Origin: SH-MAG3 sp036374995
GTDB taxonomy: Bacteria; Gemmatimonadota; Gemmatimonadetes; Longimicrobiales; RSA9
Assembly: GCA_036374995.1 (NCBI GenBank)
Contig: DASUSS010000152.1
Span: 1 to 64,000, forward strand
Reading direction: 5' to 3'
DNA length: 64,000 nt
The position numbers were made by a program, and so were the translations under genes. A model generated the notes under the pieces. It searched no databases and had not been told where the DNA came from. It saw only the letters and a program-made list of their open reading frames with translations. Shown piece after piece: positions 51,992 through 59,117 of the stretch; the stretch's first letter is position 1, and every line of letters begins with the position of its first letter.

Positions 51992-52006
51992 CAATAATTA
52001 TTATTG
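51992..52006. promoter_or_regulatory. Fur/PerR-like 7-1-7 box
   Basis: CAATAAT-T-ATTATTG is a perfect 7-1-7 palindrome. It matches the classic Fur-family 7-1-7 core (TGATAAT-N-ATTATCA) at 11 of 14 positions. It lies in a markedly A+T-rich stretch 36 bases before the ferritin-like gene, over the predicted -35/-10 region (TATAGACT follows at 52008-52015). Confidence 0.6.
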
Positions 52007-52042
52007 TTATAGACTGGAACTCGTAACCACGCAGGAGTCAAC

Positions 52043-52477
52043 ATGGCGGACAAGGGCAGGGCAGCGCTGATCGAGGGACTGAACGAGGATCTGGCCAACG
52101 AGTACACGGCGATCATCTCGTACATGCTGTATTCGCGGCTGGCGAACGGGGCCGCGCGGCTGGAGCTGGCGGCGTTCTTCGAGGCGGAGATCGCGGACGA
52201 GCTGGAGCATGCGAAGTTCCTGTCGCACAAGATCGTGGCGCTGGGCGGCACGCCGGCGACGGCGCCCGCCCCGGTGGCGCTGACGCAGGACAACCAGGAG
52301 ATGCTGCAGCTGGCGCTGAAGGCGGAGAAGGATACGATCCGGAGGTACTCGAAGCGGATCGAGCAGGCGGAAGCGGCGGGCGACATTGCGCTCAAGGTGG
52401 AGCTGGAGAACCTGGTCGCGGAGGAGACGCGTCACAAGGAGGATCTGGAGCGGGTGCTGCACGGCTGGCGGGACTAG
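52043..52477 (+). CDS. Ferritin-like (bacterioferritin/Dps-type) diiron protein
   Basis: 144 residues, a four-helix bundle. Two diiron half-sites are visible: Glu20 and E53xxH56 (FFEAEIADELEHAKF) in the first helix pair, and a later Glu (~102, EKDTIRRY) with E128xxH131 (AEETRHKEDL) in the second. It probably stores iron or removes peroxide with iron. AGGAG lies six bases before the ATG. A Fur/PerR-like palindrome overlaps the promoter and a strong terminator follows, so it is a single-gene unit under iron or peroxide control. Confidence 0.87.
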   Translation: MADKGRAALIEGLNEDLANEYTAIISYMLYSRLANGAARLELAAFFEAEIADELEHAKFLSHKIVALGGTPATAPAPVALTQDNQEMLQLALKAEKDTIRRYSKRIEQAEAAGDIALKVELENLVAEETRHKEDLERVLHGWRD

Positions 52478-52498
52478 CGCGAGGCGACCGGCAGAGGA

Positions 52499-52532
52499 AC
52501 GGCCCGTGGCGGTTTGTCACGGGCCGTTTTTT
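52499..52532 (+). terminator. Rho-independent terminator of the ferritin-like gene
   Basis: Stem ACGGCCCGTG / CACGGGCCGT, loop of nine bases, then TTTTT. It is the clearest intrinsic terminator in the window. Confidence 0.92.
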
Positions 52533-52591
52533 CATTTGCCGGAGTGCGGCTCCGCGCGCAGAACACCGACCCGTGTGCGTGTGGCAAGGGA

Positions 52592-52750
52592 GCGTGTGCG
52601 TGAGCGGTCACACGGCCCACGGACTCACGCACACGCACACGCACGCACACGCACACGCGCACAGCACACGCACACAGCACACGCACACAGCACACGCACA
52701 CGCACACGGCACACGGCACAAGGACACACGCACACAGCACAGGCACACGG
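52592..52750. repeat. CACACG simple repeat with a 13-bp hairpin at its edge
   Basis: 52624-52750 is a run of CACACG/CACACAG units. It starts with a 13-base arm, CTCACGCACACGC (52624-52636), which pairs perfectly with GCGTGTGCGTGAG at 52592-52604. The repeat alternates pyrimidine and purine almost throughout, a pattern that favours left-handed Z-DNA under supercoiling. No gene lies in this 340-base gap. Confidence 0.72.
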
Positions 52751-52795
52751 GAATTTCGGCATCGTCAGGCTGCACGATCAGCGGAACGACGATAT

Positions 52796-52821
52796 CTCAG
52801 TGTCTCTGTGCCTCTGTGATC
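52796..52821. repeat. Single arm of a CAGAGGCACAGAG-type intergenic repeat
   Basis: On the minus strand this reads GATCACAGAGGCACAGAGAC and continues ACTGAG. It resembles the arms of the palindromic elements at 23773 and 60551 with A in place of several G. It overlaps the stop codon of the leftward gene. No inverted partner is seen nearby. Confidence 0.35.
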
Positions 52822-53497
52822 AGATCGCGATCCAGCGGTCGATGGCGCGGAGTGTGGCGAGGCAGACGGCCTCTTCGACGGCGCGGGCGGGGTCGACGGG
52901 GACGATGCCGGAGAGGGTAGCGACGCGGCGGCCGATGGAGGCCTCGACGGATACGATGGCGTAGTTGCGGCCGAACATGGATGTGACGACGGCGGCCTCG
53001 AGTCCGAGCGCGAGGCCCTCGGTGGCGTTTTCGGCGGCGCGCAGGGTGGCCTTGGCGGCGGCGCGGGCGCGGCCTCCGCTGGTATCGAGCTCACTGGCCT
53101 CGCCGGCGGCGATGCTGGAGTCGCGGGCGAGCTGGATGCGGCAGGTGATGTGCGATCCGGACCGGGTGAGGGTGAGGTCCTGGAGCAGGAGGAAGCGGGC
53201 GGTCGTGTGGGTCGGGATCGCACCGCTGATCTCGTCGGGCAGCGCGACGGGGCAGGTGCGTACGGCCCGTGCGTCGTAGGGGATGCCGAGTGCGTGGAGG
53301 ATGCGGGAGGCGGCGTTGACGACGATGGTGGACGCGGCGCCGGGAACGACGTGGAGGCGGGCGTCGCGGAGGTGTCCGTCGTGATCGAGCCAGACGGCGG
53401 CGGCGGCGACGCCGGGCAGTCGTTCGAGCTCGCCCACGGCCCGCAGCTCGAGCTGGTGGAGGTCGGCCGTCGGGAACGGGGAGAACGCCTCAGCCAT
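52820..53497 (-). CDS. Unknown protein, tandem paralogue B
   Basis: 225 residues. Two domains: residues ~15-85 (GVAAAAVWLDHDGHLRDARL, IVVNAASRILHALGIPYDARA) and ~105-225 (ARFLLLQDLTLTRSGSHITC, ARAAAKATLRAAENATEGLALG, ending ATLRAIDRWIAI). Both domains are similar in plan to those of the upstream gene. The alternating strands and Ala-rich helix suggest a small alpha/beta fold. Function unknown. Its ATG overlaps the upstream stop by eight bases. Confidence 0.76.
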   Translation of the reverse strand: MAEAFSPFPTADLHQLELRAVGELERLPGVAAAAVWLDHDGHLRDARLHVVPGAASTIVVNAASRILHALGIPYDARAVRTCPVALPDEISGAIPTHTTARFLLLQDLTLTRSGSHITCRIQLARDSSIAAGEASELDTSGGRARAAAKATLRAAENATEGLALGLEAAVVTSMFGRNYAIVSVEASIGRRVATLSGIVPVDPARAVEEAVCLATLRAIDRWIAI

Positions 53498-54212
53498 CGA
53501 GGCCGGACCAGCGATTCGTCGCCTGGAGCGCCGCGAGGATCGCGGCCTCCTCGGGCGAGCGGTGGAGAGCGGCGGCGCCGGTGAGCGGGTGCTCGCGCCG
53601 TCCGACGGAGGCGCTCGCGGCGACGAGCACGAAGGCCCGGCCATGACTCTCGACGAGGGTCACGCCCTCGAGGCCGAGCCGCTCGTCGTCGCGGGCGACG
53701 GCGAGGGCGGCGAAGATGGCACGAGCGGCGGCCTGGGCGCGGCCGAGCGGGGTGCTCGGGCCGGTGCCGGAGCCGCTGATCGCCTCGTTGCCGCGCCGGA
53801 TCGTCACCCGGCAGGCCGCCTCCAGATCGGGGCGGGTGCGGGCATCATAGCCGACGAATACGTACCGCCCAGCAATATTTTCCTCCCTCGCCTCGACCCG
53901 GTCCGGCCCCGCCGCCTGCGGCACCTGTGGCGCATGTGCATCGGGTGTCAGGAACGCCGCCGGCTCGTCCGAGCGGACCTGCGCCACGCTGATCACGCGC
54001 CGATCCACCACGAGGCCGAGGCCTGCGCCGAGAGCGGATTCCACGTTTCGCACGATCTGCTTCGGGTGCAGCTCTTCGCTCGCCAGCACATGGATTTCCT
54101 CGACCGCGCCGGCTTCATCGAGCGAGACGCGGGCCGCCAGGACGCCGCGGAGCGCGGCGATGAGACCCTCGATCTCGCTCTCGGGCCAGGTCGGCGAAAC
54201 GGGTTCAGGCAT
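53490..54212 (-). CDS. Unknown protein, tandem paralogue A
   Basis: 240 residues. The N-terminal domain (~10-90) reads LIAALRGVLAARVSLDEAG, then VRNVESALGAGLGLVVDRRV, like the downstream protein. A Pro/Ala linker (~90-115) precedes a second domain (GRYVFVGYDARTRPDLEAAC; AQAAARAIFAALAVARDDER; ending ALQATNRWSGLDG). It is a tandem duplicate of the downstream gene. The start at ATG 54212 is moderate: AGGA lies 11 bases ahead. It is divergent from trxB. Confidence 0.76.
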   Translation of the reverse strand: MPEPVSPTWPESEIEGLIAALRGVLAARVSLDEAGAVEEIHVLASEELHPKQIVRNVESALGAGLGLVVDRRVISVAQVRSDEPAAFLTPDAHAPQVPQAAGPDRVEAREENIAGRYVFVGYDARTRPDLEAACRVTIRRGNEAISGSGTGPSTPLGRAQAAARAIFAALAVARDDERLGLEGVTLVESHGRAFVLVAASASVGRREHPLTGAAALHRSPEEAAILAALQATNRWSGLDG

Positions 54213-54387
54213 CGGTGCCGGTTTCCTGATGAATGGGGTCGACGGGTGCCGGTAAGAGGCAAGCGGCGCGCCATCTGTTGTGCGCGTTGCCCGGGTCACG
54301 GGTGCGAAATATGTTGCCGGGAACCGACGCCGCGGCACGGGAGTTCCTACAGCAGTCCACGACGCAGTAGAGCGGAATCAGGTGAAC

Positions 54388-55392
54388 ATGCCCACGACCG
54401 AGACAGTGATCATCATCGGCTCCGGACCGGCGGCCTGGACGGCGGCGGTGTACGCGGCCCGTGCGAACCTGGACCCGGTAGTATACGAGGGCGAGCCGAG
54501 CCGCACGATGCTGCCTGGCGGCCAGCTCATGTTCACCACGGAGGTCGAAAACTACCCCGGCTTCCCGGACGGCGTGACCGGTCCGGAGATGATGGAGCGG
54601 TTCAAGGAGCAGGCGCTGCGGTTCGGTACGCGGGTCGTGTCCGAGGATATCGCGAGCGTGGATCTGGGGCGTTACCCGTTCGTGGTCAGGCCGAATTACG
54701 GCGAGCCGGTGGAGGCGCTGTCGCTGGTCGTGGCGACCGGGGCGCGCGCGAACTGGCTGGGGCTGCCGAACGAGGAGCGGCTCGCGCAGAGCGGCGGTGG
54801 TGTCTCGGCCTGTGCGGTGTGCGACGGCGCGCTTCCGGTGTACCGGGACAAGGTGCTCGCGGTGGTAGGCGGCGGGGACACCGCGATGGAGGAGGCGCTG
54901 TACCTGACGAAATTCGGGAGCGAGGTCCTGATCATTCACCGGCGCGACCAGCTCCGGGCGTCACCGATCATGGCGGAGCGGGTGTTGAAGCATCCGAAGG
55001 TCCGGGTGCTGTGGAACACGAAGGTGACGGAGGTCCTGGGGTACGACCACGTGACGGGTCTGCGGATCGAGGACACGGTGACGGGCGAGTCGCGGGAGCT
55101 CGAGGTGGGCGGGCTGTTCATTGCGATCGGCCACACGCCGAACACGGCGTTCCTCGGCGGTCAGCTGGATCTGCACCCGAGCGGCTACATCCGCACGCCG
55201 GAGCCGTGGCGCACGATCACGAGCGTGCCGGGCGTATTTGCCGCGGGCGACGTCATGGACAGCTATTACCGACAGGCGGTGACGGCCGCGGGAACGGGCT
55301 GCATGGCGGCGCTGGAGGCCGAGCGCTGGCTCGCCCACCACGGCCACGGCGAGAGCCCGGTTCTCGAGACGGCCGAGGCGCCGGCGTCCTGA
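54388..55392 (+). CDS. trxB: Thioredoxin reductase
   Basis: 334 residues. It reduces thioredoxin with NADPH. FAD motif GSGPAAWTAAVYAAR (11-25), redox pair CAVC (Cys142, Cys145), NADP motif VGGGDTAMEEALYL, and the C-terminal FAAGDVMDSYYRQAVTAAGTGCMAALEAE. Complete and active by motifs. ATG 54388 is chosen because the fold begins there; the frame is open for 36 codons upstream. It converges with the PBP1 gene. Confidence 0.94.
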   Translation: MPTTETVIIIGSGPAAWTAAVYAARANLDPVVYEGEPSRTMLPGGQLMFTTEVENYPGFPDGVTGPEMMERFKEQALRFGTRVVSEDIASVDLGRYPFVVRPNYGEPVEALSLVVATGARANWLGLPNEERLAQSGGGVSACAVCDGALPVYRDKVLAVVGGGDTAMEEALYLTKFGSEVLIIHRRDQLRASPIMAERVLKHPKVRVLWNTKVTEVLGYDHVTGLRIEDTVTGESRELEVGGLFIAIGHTPNTAFLGGQLDLHPSGYIRTPEPWRTITSVPGVFAAGDVMDSYYRQAVTAAGTGCMAALEAERWLAHHGHGESPVLETAEAPAS

Positions 55393-55429
55393 TCGCCCGC
55401 CCGTCCCGCACGCCCGCCCGGGCGTCCGT

Positions 55430-57481
55430 CTAGCGGCGGATGCCGATCCCGCGCAGCAGCCGGTCCATGAACCCCCGGGGATGCGCGGGACAGTGGTCGG
55501 TCGGCTCGGTGCCGGGCACGAAGTACTCGACCCGAACATCGGCCGGCGGGCAGTTCGGCGTCGCGAGCCGGCCGGTGACCTCGTCGATGTGTGCGCCCGT
55601 CAGCGAGGGCGGGGGCGACCAGTCGACCGGTGCTTCCCGGTCGGCGTACACCGCCTTCATCGTGGCCGCCCAGATCGGCGCGGCGAGCGTACCGCCGAAC
55701 GCGCCCGGCAGGATCTGTTTCGGCTGATCGAATCCGATCCACACTCCGGCCGCGACGTCCGGCGTCATCCCCACGAACCAGACATCCTTCGCATCGTTCG
55801 TCGTGCCGGTCTTGCCGGCGGCCGGCAGCCAGAACCCGCTGCTGCGCACGGCGAGTCCGGTCCCCCGGTCGATCACATCCTCCATGAGCGACGTCGTGAG
55901 GAACGCGGTCCCGCTGTCGAGCACGTGCGGCCCGCCGTCGGGTGCGCTCCACAGGACGCGGCCGTGGGCGTCCTCGACGCGCGCGATCAGCTGCGGCGTG
56001 ACGCGGTAGCCGCCGTTGGCGAGCGTGGCATAGGCGGCGGTGAGCTCGGCCGGAATCACCTCGGCCGAGCCGAGGAGGATGGACGGATAGTCCGGTATGG
56101 CGGTCGTGAGGCCGAGCGTACGCGCCATCGCCGCGACGCGGTCGATGCCGGCCCACTGGCCGACACGGACGGCCGCGTTGTTGGACGAGAGCACGAGCGC
56201 CTCGCGCACCGTGAGCATCGTCACGCTGTCCGGCACGTGGTCGTCCGGGCGCCACGCGACGCCGCTCACCGCCACGTCCACGGGCGTCGTCTCGATCAGC
56301 GCAGCGGGCGACAGGCCGTTCTGGAGTGCCGCGGCGTAGACGATCGGCTTGAACGTCGAGCCCGGCTGGCGCCGCGCATGGAACACGCGGTCGTACGCCG
56401 AGTGCTGGAAGTCCCGGCCGCCGACGAGGGCCCGCACGGCGCCCGTGTGCACATCCAGCACGATCACCATCCCCTGGAGGTAGGGTGATCCGCTGCCCTG
56501 CGCGGCATCGAGCCGGTCGCTTTCCGGTCTCTCGTGACGCCACTTCCCGTACTTCCCGCTCTCGATGTTGCGGAGCTGTCTCACGAGCGCATCGTGCGCG
56601 GCCTTCTGGATGGCCGGGTCGAGTCCCGTATACACGCGCAGTCCCTGCACGTCCGCATCCTCGCCGAACCGCTCGCGCAGCTCGCGCCGCACCGCGGCGA
56701 CGTAGTACGGCGCAGCGCCCGCAGCCTCGGGCGGCGGCGCGAGCGCGAGCTGCTCCGACTTCGCCTCCTGCGCATCGGCAGCACTGACCACCGTCTCGCG
56801 CACCAGCACATCCAGCACAACGTTCCGCCGGGCGAGCGCGCGCTCCGGATGCTTGCGCGGATTGTAGCCCTCGGGGTTCTTGACCAGACCAATCAGTACC
56901 GCCGCCTCGGACAGCGTCAGGCTGCGCGCCGGCTTGCCGAAGTATCCGCGCGAGGCCTCCTCGACGCCGTACTTGCCGTCGCCGAAGTAGACCTGGTTGA
57001 TGTACATGCGGAGGATCTCGCGCTTCGTGAACGCGTCCTCGATCCGGCCGGCCAGCCGGACCTCGCAGAGCTTGCGGCGCAGCTTGTCGGAGCGCGGTAG
57101 CTCCTCGGGGAAGACGTTGCGCGCAAGCTGCATCGTGATCGTCGAGAACCCCTCGGAGAACGAGAGCGACGTGATGTTGCGCCACATGGCGCGGCCCGCG
57201 CCGCGCACGTCCACACCGCCGTGCTGCCAGAACCGGCGATCCTCCACGGCGACGAACCCGTTCGACAGCATCGGCGGTACGTCGGCGAGCTCGACCAGGA
57301 CGCGGCGCTCGGGCGAGAGGTCGGCGATGAGCGAGCCATCACCTGCATACAGGCGGGTCGCTTCGGGCGGACGATAGTCGCGCAGCGCAGCCACGGTCGG
57401 GCAGCCCTGCGCGCTCGCCGCCGCCGGAGCCGCGGCCGGAAGGGCGCCACACAGCGCCGAAAGTATCAGGAATCTCCTCAT
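55430..57481 (-). CDS. Class A penicillin-binding protein (PBP1-type)
   Basis: 683 residues. It polymerises and cross-links peptidoglycan. The glycosyltransferase domain (~40-230) has its catalytic Glu80 (AVEDRRFWQHGGVD) and the STITMQLARN and KREILRMYINQVYFG blocks. The transpeptidase domain has STFK at 375-378, SNN at 433-435 and KTGT from 557. The N-terminus looks like a cleavable signal peptide (cut after ~24, ASA-QG) rather than the usual membrane anchor. It lies 17 bases after the SDR gene on the same strand. Confidence 0.95.
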   Translation of the reverse strand: MRRFLILSALCGALPAAAPAAASAQGCPTVAALRDYRPPEATRLYAGDGSLIADLSPERRVLVELADVPPMLSNGFVAVEDRRFWQHGGVDVRGAGRAMWRNITSLSFSEGFSTITMQLARNVFPEELPRSDKLRRKLCEVRLAGRIEDAFTKREILRMYINQVYFGDGKYGVEEASRGYFGKPARSLTLSEAAVLIGLVKNPEGYNPRKHPERALARRNVVLDVLVRETVVSAADAQEAKSEQLALAPPPEAAGAAPYYVAAVRRELRERFGEDADVQGLRVYTGLDPAIQKAAHDALVRQLRNIESGKYGKWRHERPESDRLDAAQGSGSPYLQGMVIVLDVHTGAVRALVGGRDFQHSAYDRVFHARRQPGSTFKPIVYAAALQNGLSPAALIETTPVDVAVSGVAWRPDDHVPDSVTMLTVREALVLSSNNAAVRVGQWAGIDRVAAMARTLGLTTAIPDYPSILLGSAEVIPAELTAAYATLANGGYRVTPQLIARVEDAHGRVLWSAPDGGPHVLDSGTAFLTTSLMEDVIDRGTGLAVRSSGFWLPAAGKTGTTNDAKDVWFVGMTPDVAAGVWIGFDQPKQILPGAFGGTLAAPIWAATMKAVYADREAPVDWSPPPSLTGAHIDEVTGRLATPNCPPADVRVEYFVPGTEPTDHCPAHPRGFMDRLLRGIGIRR

Positions 57482-57498
57482 GGCCGGCTTCTACACCG

Positions 57499-58221
57499 TC
57501 AGAGCAGCATCCTTCCACCGTCGACCACCAGGTTCTGCCCGGTCACGAAATCGGACCGGACGAGATAGAGCAGGGCGCGCGTGGCGTCCGCCGTCTCGCC
57601 GCTGCGAGCGACCAGCCTCCGCTCGCTGCCCTCCTCGCCCTCGTGGTGCTCGGGCGGGAGGATGGTGCCGGGCGCGATGGCATTGACGCGGACGTCGGGC
57701 GCGAGAGCGCGGGCGAGCACGCGGGTCAGATGCAGCAGTGCCGCCTTCGATGTCGCATGGTGCGCGAACGATGGCCACGGCTGGAGCGCCGACAGGTCCA
57801 CGATGTTGACGATGACGCCACCGCCGTCGCGCCGCAGCAGCGGTGCGGCCGCCTGCGACAGGAAGAACGGGCCCTTGAGGTTGACGCCGAGCACGCGGTC
57901 CCACGCGGCCTCATCGATGTCCGCGAGCGGAGCGCGCTCGAAGAGGGATGCGCTGTTGACGAGGATGTCGAGCCGCCCGTACGCGCGCTCCGTCTCGCTC
58001 ACGAGGCGGTGAATGTCGTCCAGGCGCGAGATGTCCGCCCGTACGGCGATCGCGCGGCGGCCGAGCCGCGCGATGTCGTCGACGGTCGCGGCCGCGTCCG
58101 TCGCGGACGTGTTGTAGTTGATGACGATGTCGCAGCCGGCCTCGGCGAGCGCCAGGCCGAACGCGCGGCCGACGCGGCGTGCGCCGCCCGTTACGAGCGC
58201 GACTCTGCCTTCCGTTTCCAT
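57499..58221 (-). CDS. SDR-family protein with His in place of catalytic Tyr
   Basis: 240 residues from ATG 58221. Classical short-chain dehydrogenase fold: TGGARRVG cofactor loop (11-18), LVNSASLFER, NIVDLSAL and a C-terminal LVVDGGRMLL. The usual YxxxK active-site motif reads HATSK (in FAHHATSKAALLHL), so the catalytic Tyr is His. It resembles pteridine-reductase-type SDRs. It may be inactive or use altered chemistry. A clean promoter stands seven bases from the ATG. pbp1 follows in the same direction. Confidence 0.88.
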   Translation of the reverse strand: METEGRVALVTGGARRVGRAFGLALAEAGCDIVINYNTSATDAAATVDDIARLGRRAIAVRADISRLDDIHRLVSETERAYGRLDILVNSASLFERAPLADIDEAAWDRVLGVNLKGPFFLSQAAAPLLRRDGGGVIVNIVDLSALQPWPSFAHHATSKAALLHLTRVLARALAPDVRVNAIAPGTILPPEHHEGEEGSERRLVARSGETADATRALLYLVRSDFVTGQNLVVDGGRMLL

Positions 58222-58228
58222 GCGCGGA

Positions 58229-58257
58229 AGGATAGTGGCGAGGCGGAAGCCCGGCAA
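58229..58257 (-). promoter_or_regulatory. Near-leaderless promoter of the SDR-pbp1 operon
   Basis: On the minus strand TTGCCG (58252-58257), 17 bases, then TATCCT (58229-58234), seven bases before the ATG at 58221. No Shine-Dalgarno. Confidence 0.6.
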
Positions 58258-58302
58258 TTAAACTCCCGGTCCGCTTTCGTTCGCAGTGTCGGGGAGGGCA
58301 GG

Positions 58303-59031
58303 ATGTCGGTGGATCTGTCGGGACGGGTGGCCGTGGTGACGGGTGGCAGTCGCGGCATCGGTTATGCCATTGCCGATGCGCTGGCGGCCGCGGGCGCAAG
58401 CGTCGCGATCGGCGCGCGCACCGCCCGCGATGTCGAGCATGCGGCGCGCCAGCTGACGAACGCCCACGCGGGAGCCCGCTGCATCGGCGTGCCGTGCGAT
58501 GTCCGCTCGCAGCAGGACTGCGAGCGGCTGGTCGACGCCGCCGTGAAGCAGCTCGGCCGGCTCGACATCCTGGTGAACAACGCCGGCATCGGCCGCTTCG
58601 CTGCCGTCGCCGAGATGGACCCGGACGACTGGCGTGCCGTGATCGAGACGAACCTCAACAGCCTGTTCTACTGCACGCACGCCGCGCTGCCGCACCTCAC
58701 GCGCGCCGGCACGGGCTGGGTGATCAACATCGGCAGTCTCGCCGGGAAGAACGCGTTCCCCCGCGGCGCCGCATACAACGCGAGCAAGTTCGGCCTGATC
58801 GGGTTCAGCGAGGCACTGATGCAGGAGGTCCGTCACGACGGCGTGCGCGTCAGCTACATCATGCCGGGCAGCGTCGCGACCGAATTCTCGCATCCGTCCG
58901 GCGGCAGCAGCGGCGAGGAATGGAAGGTCCAGGCGGCGGACATCGCGCAGATCGTGATGGACCTGCTGGGCACGCCGGAGCGGACGCTGCCGAGTCGCAT
59001 CGAGGTGCGCCCGTCGCGGCCGCCGAAGTAG
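58303..59031 (+). CDS. Short-chain dehydrogenase/reductase (FabG-like)
   Basis: 242 residues. Cofactor loop TGGSRGIGYAIADAL, then LVNNAGIGRF and the full catalytic set: Ser in INIGSLAGK and YNASK (AAYNASKFGLIGF). It should be an active NAD(P)-dependent reductase; the substrate is unknown. GGGGAGGGCAGG precedes the ATG. It is divergent from the Tyr-less SDR next door, so two SDRs stand head to head. fumC lies 86 bases downstream. Confidence 0.92.
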   Translation: MSVDLSGRVAVVTGGSRGIGYAIADALAAAGASVAIGARTARDVEHAARQLTNAHAGARCIGVPCDVRSQQDCERLVDAAVKQLGRLDILVNNAGIGRFAAVAEMDPDDWRAVIETNLNSLFYCTHAALPHLTRAGTGWVINIGSLAGKNAFPRGAAYNASKFGLIGFSEALMQEVRHDGVRVSYIMPGSVATEFSHPSGGSSGEEWKVQAADIAQIVMDLLGTPERTLPSRIEVRPSRPPK

Positions 59032-59117
59032 ACGCTCGACGCAGCCGGACGGGATCCGGCGCGAATCAGGACACAGCCGCCGCGTGCGATTGCGGTGGAG
59101 CACGAGGGATACGGCAG

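Noticed and set aside
52592..52750. CACACG tract as a CRISPR array
   Set aside because: Units are 6-7 bases with no spacers and no cas genes nearby; it is a simple sequence repeat.
52386..52964. Open frames through the CACACG repeat
   Set aside because: The products are His/Thr/Arg or Cys/Val repeats caused by the tract; a terminator lies in front and no ribosome site is present.
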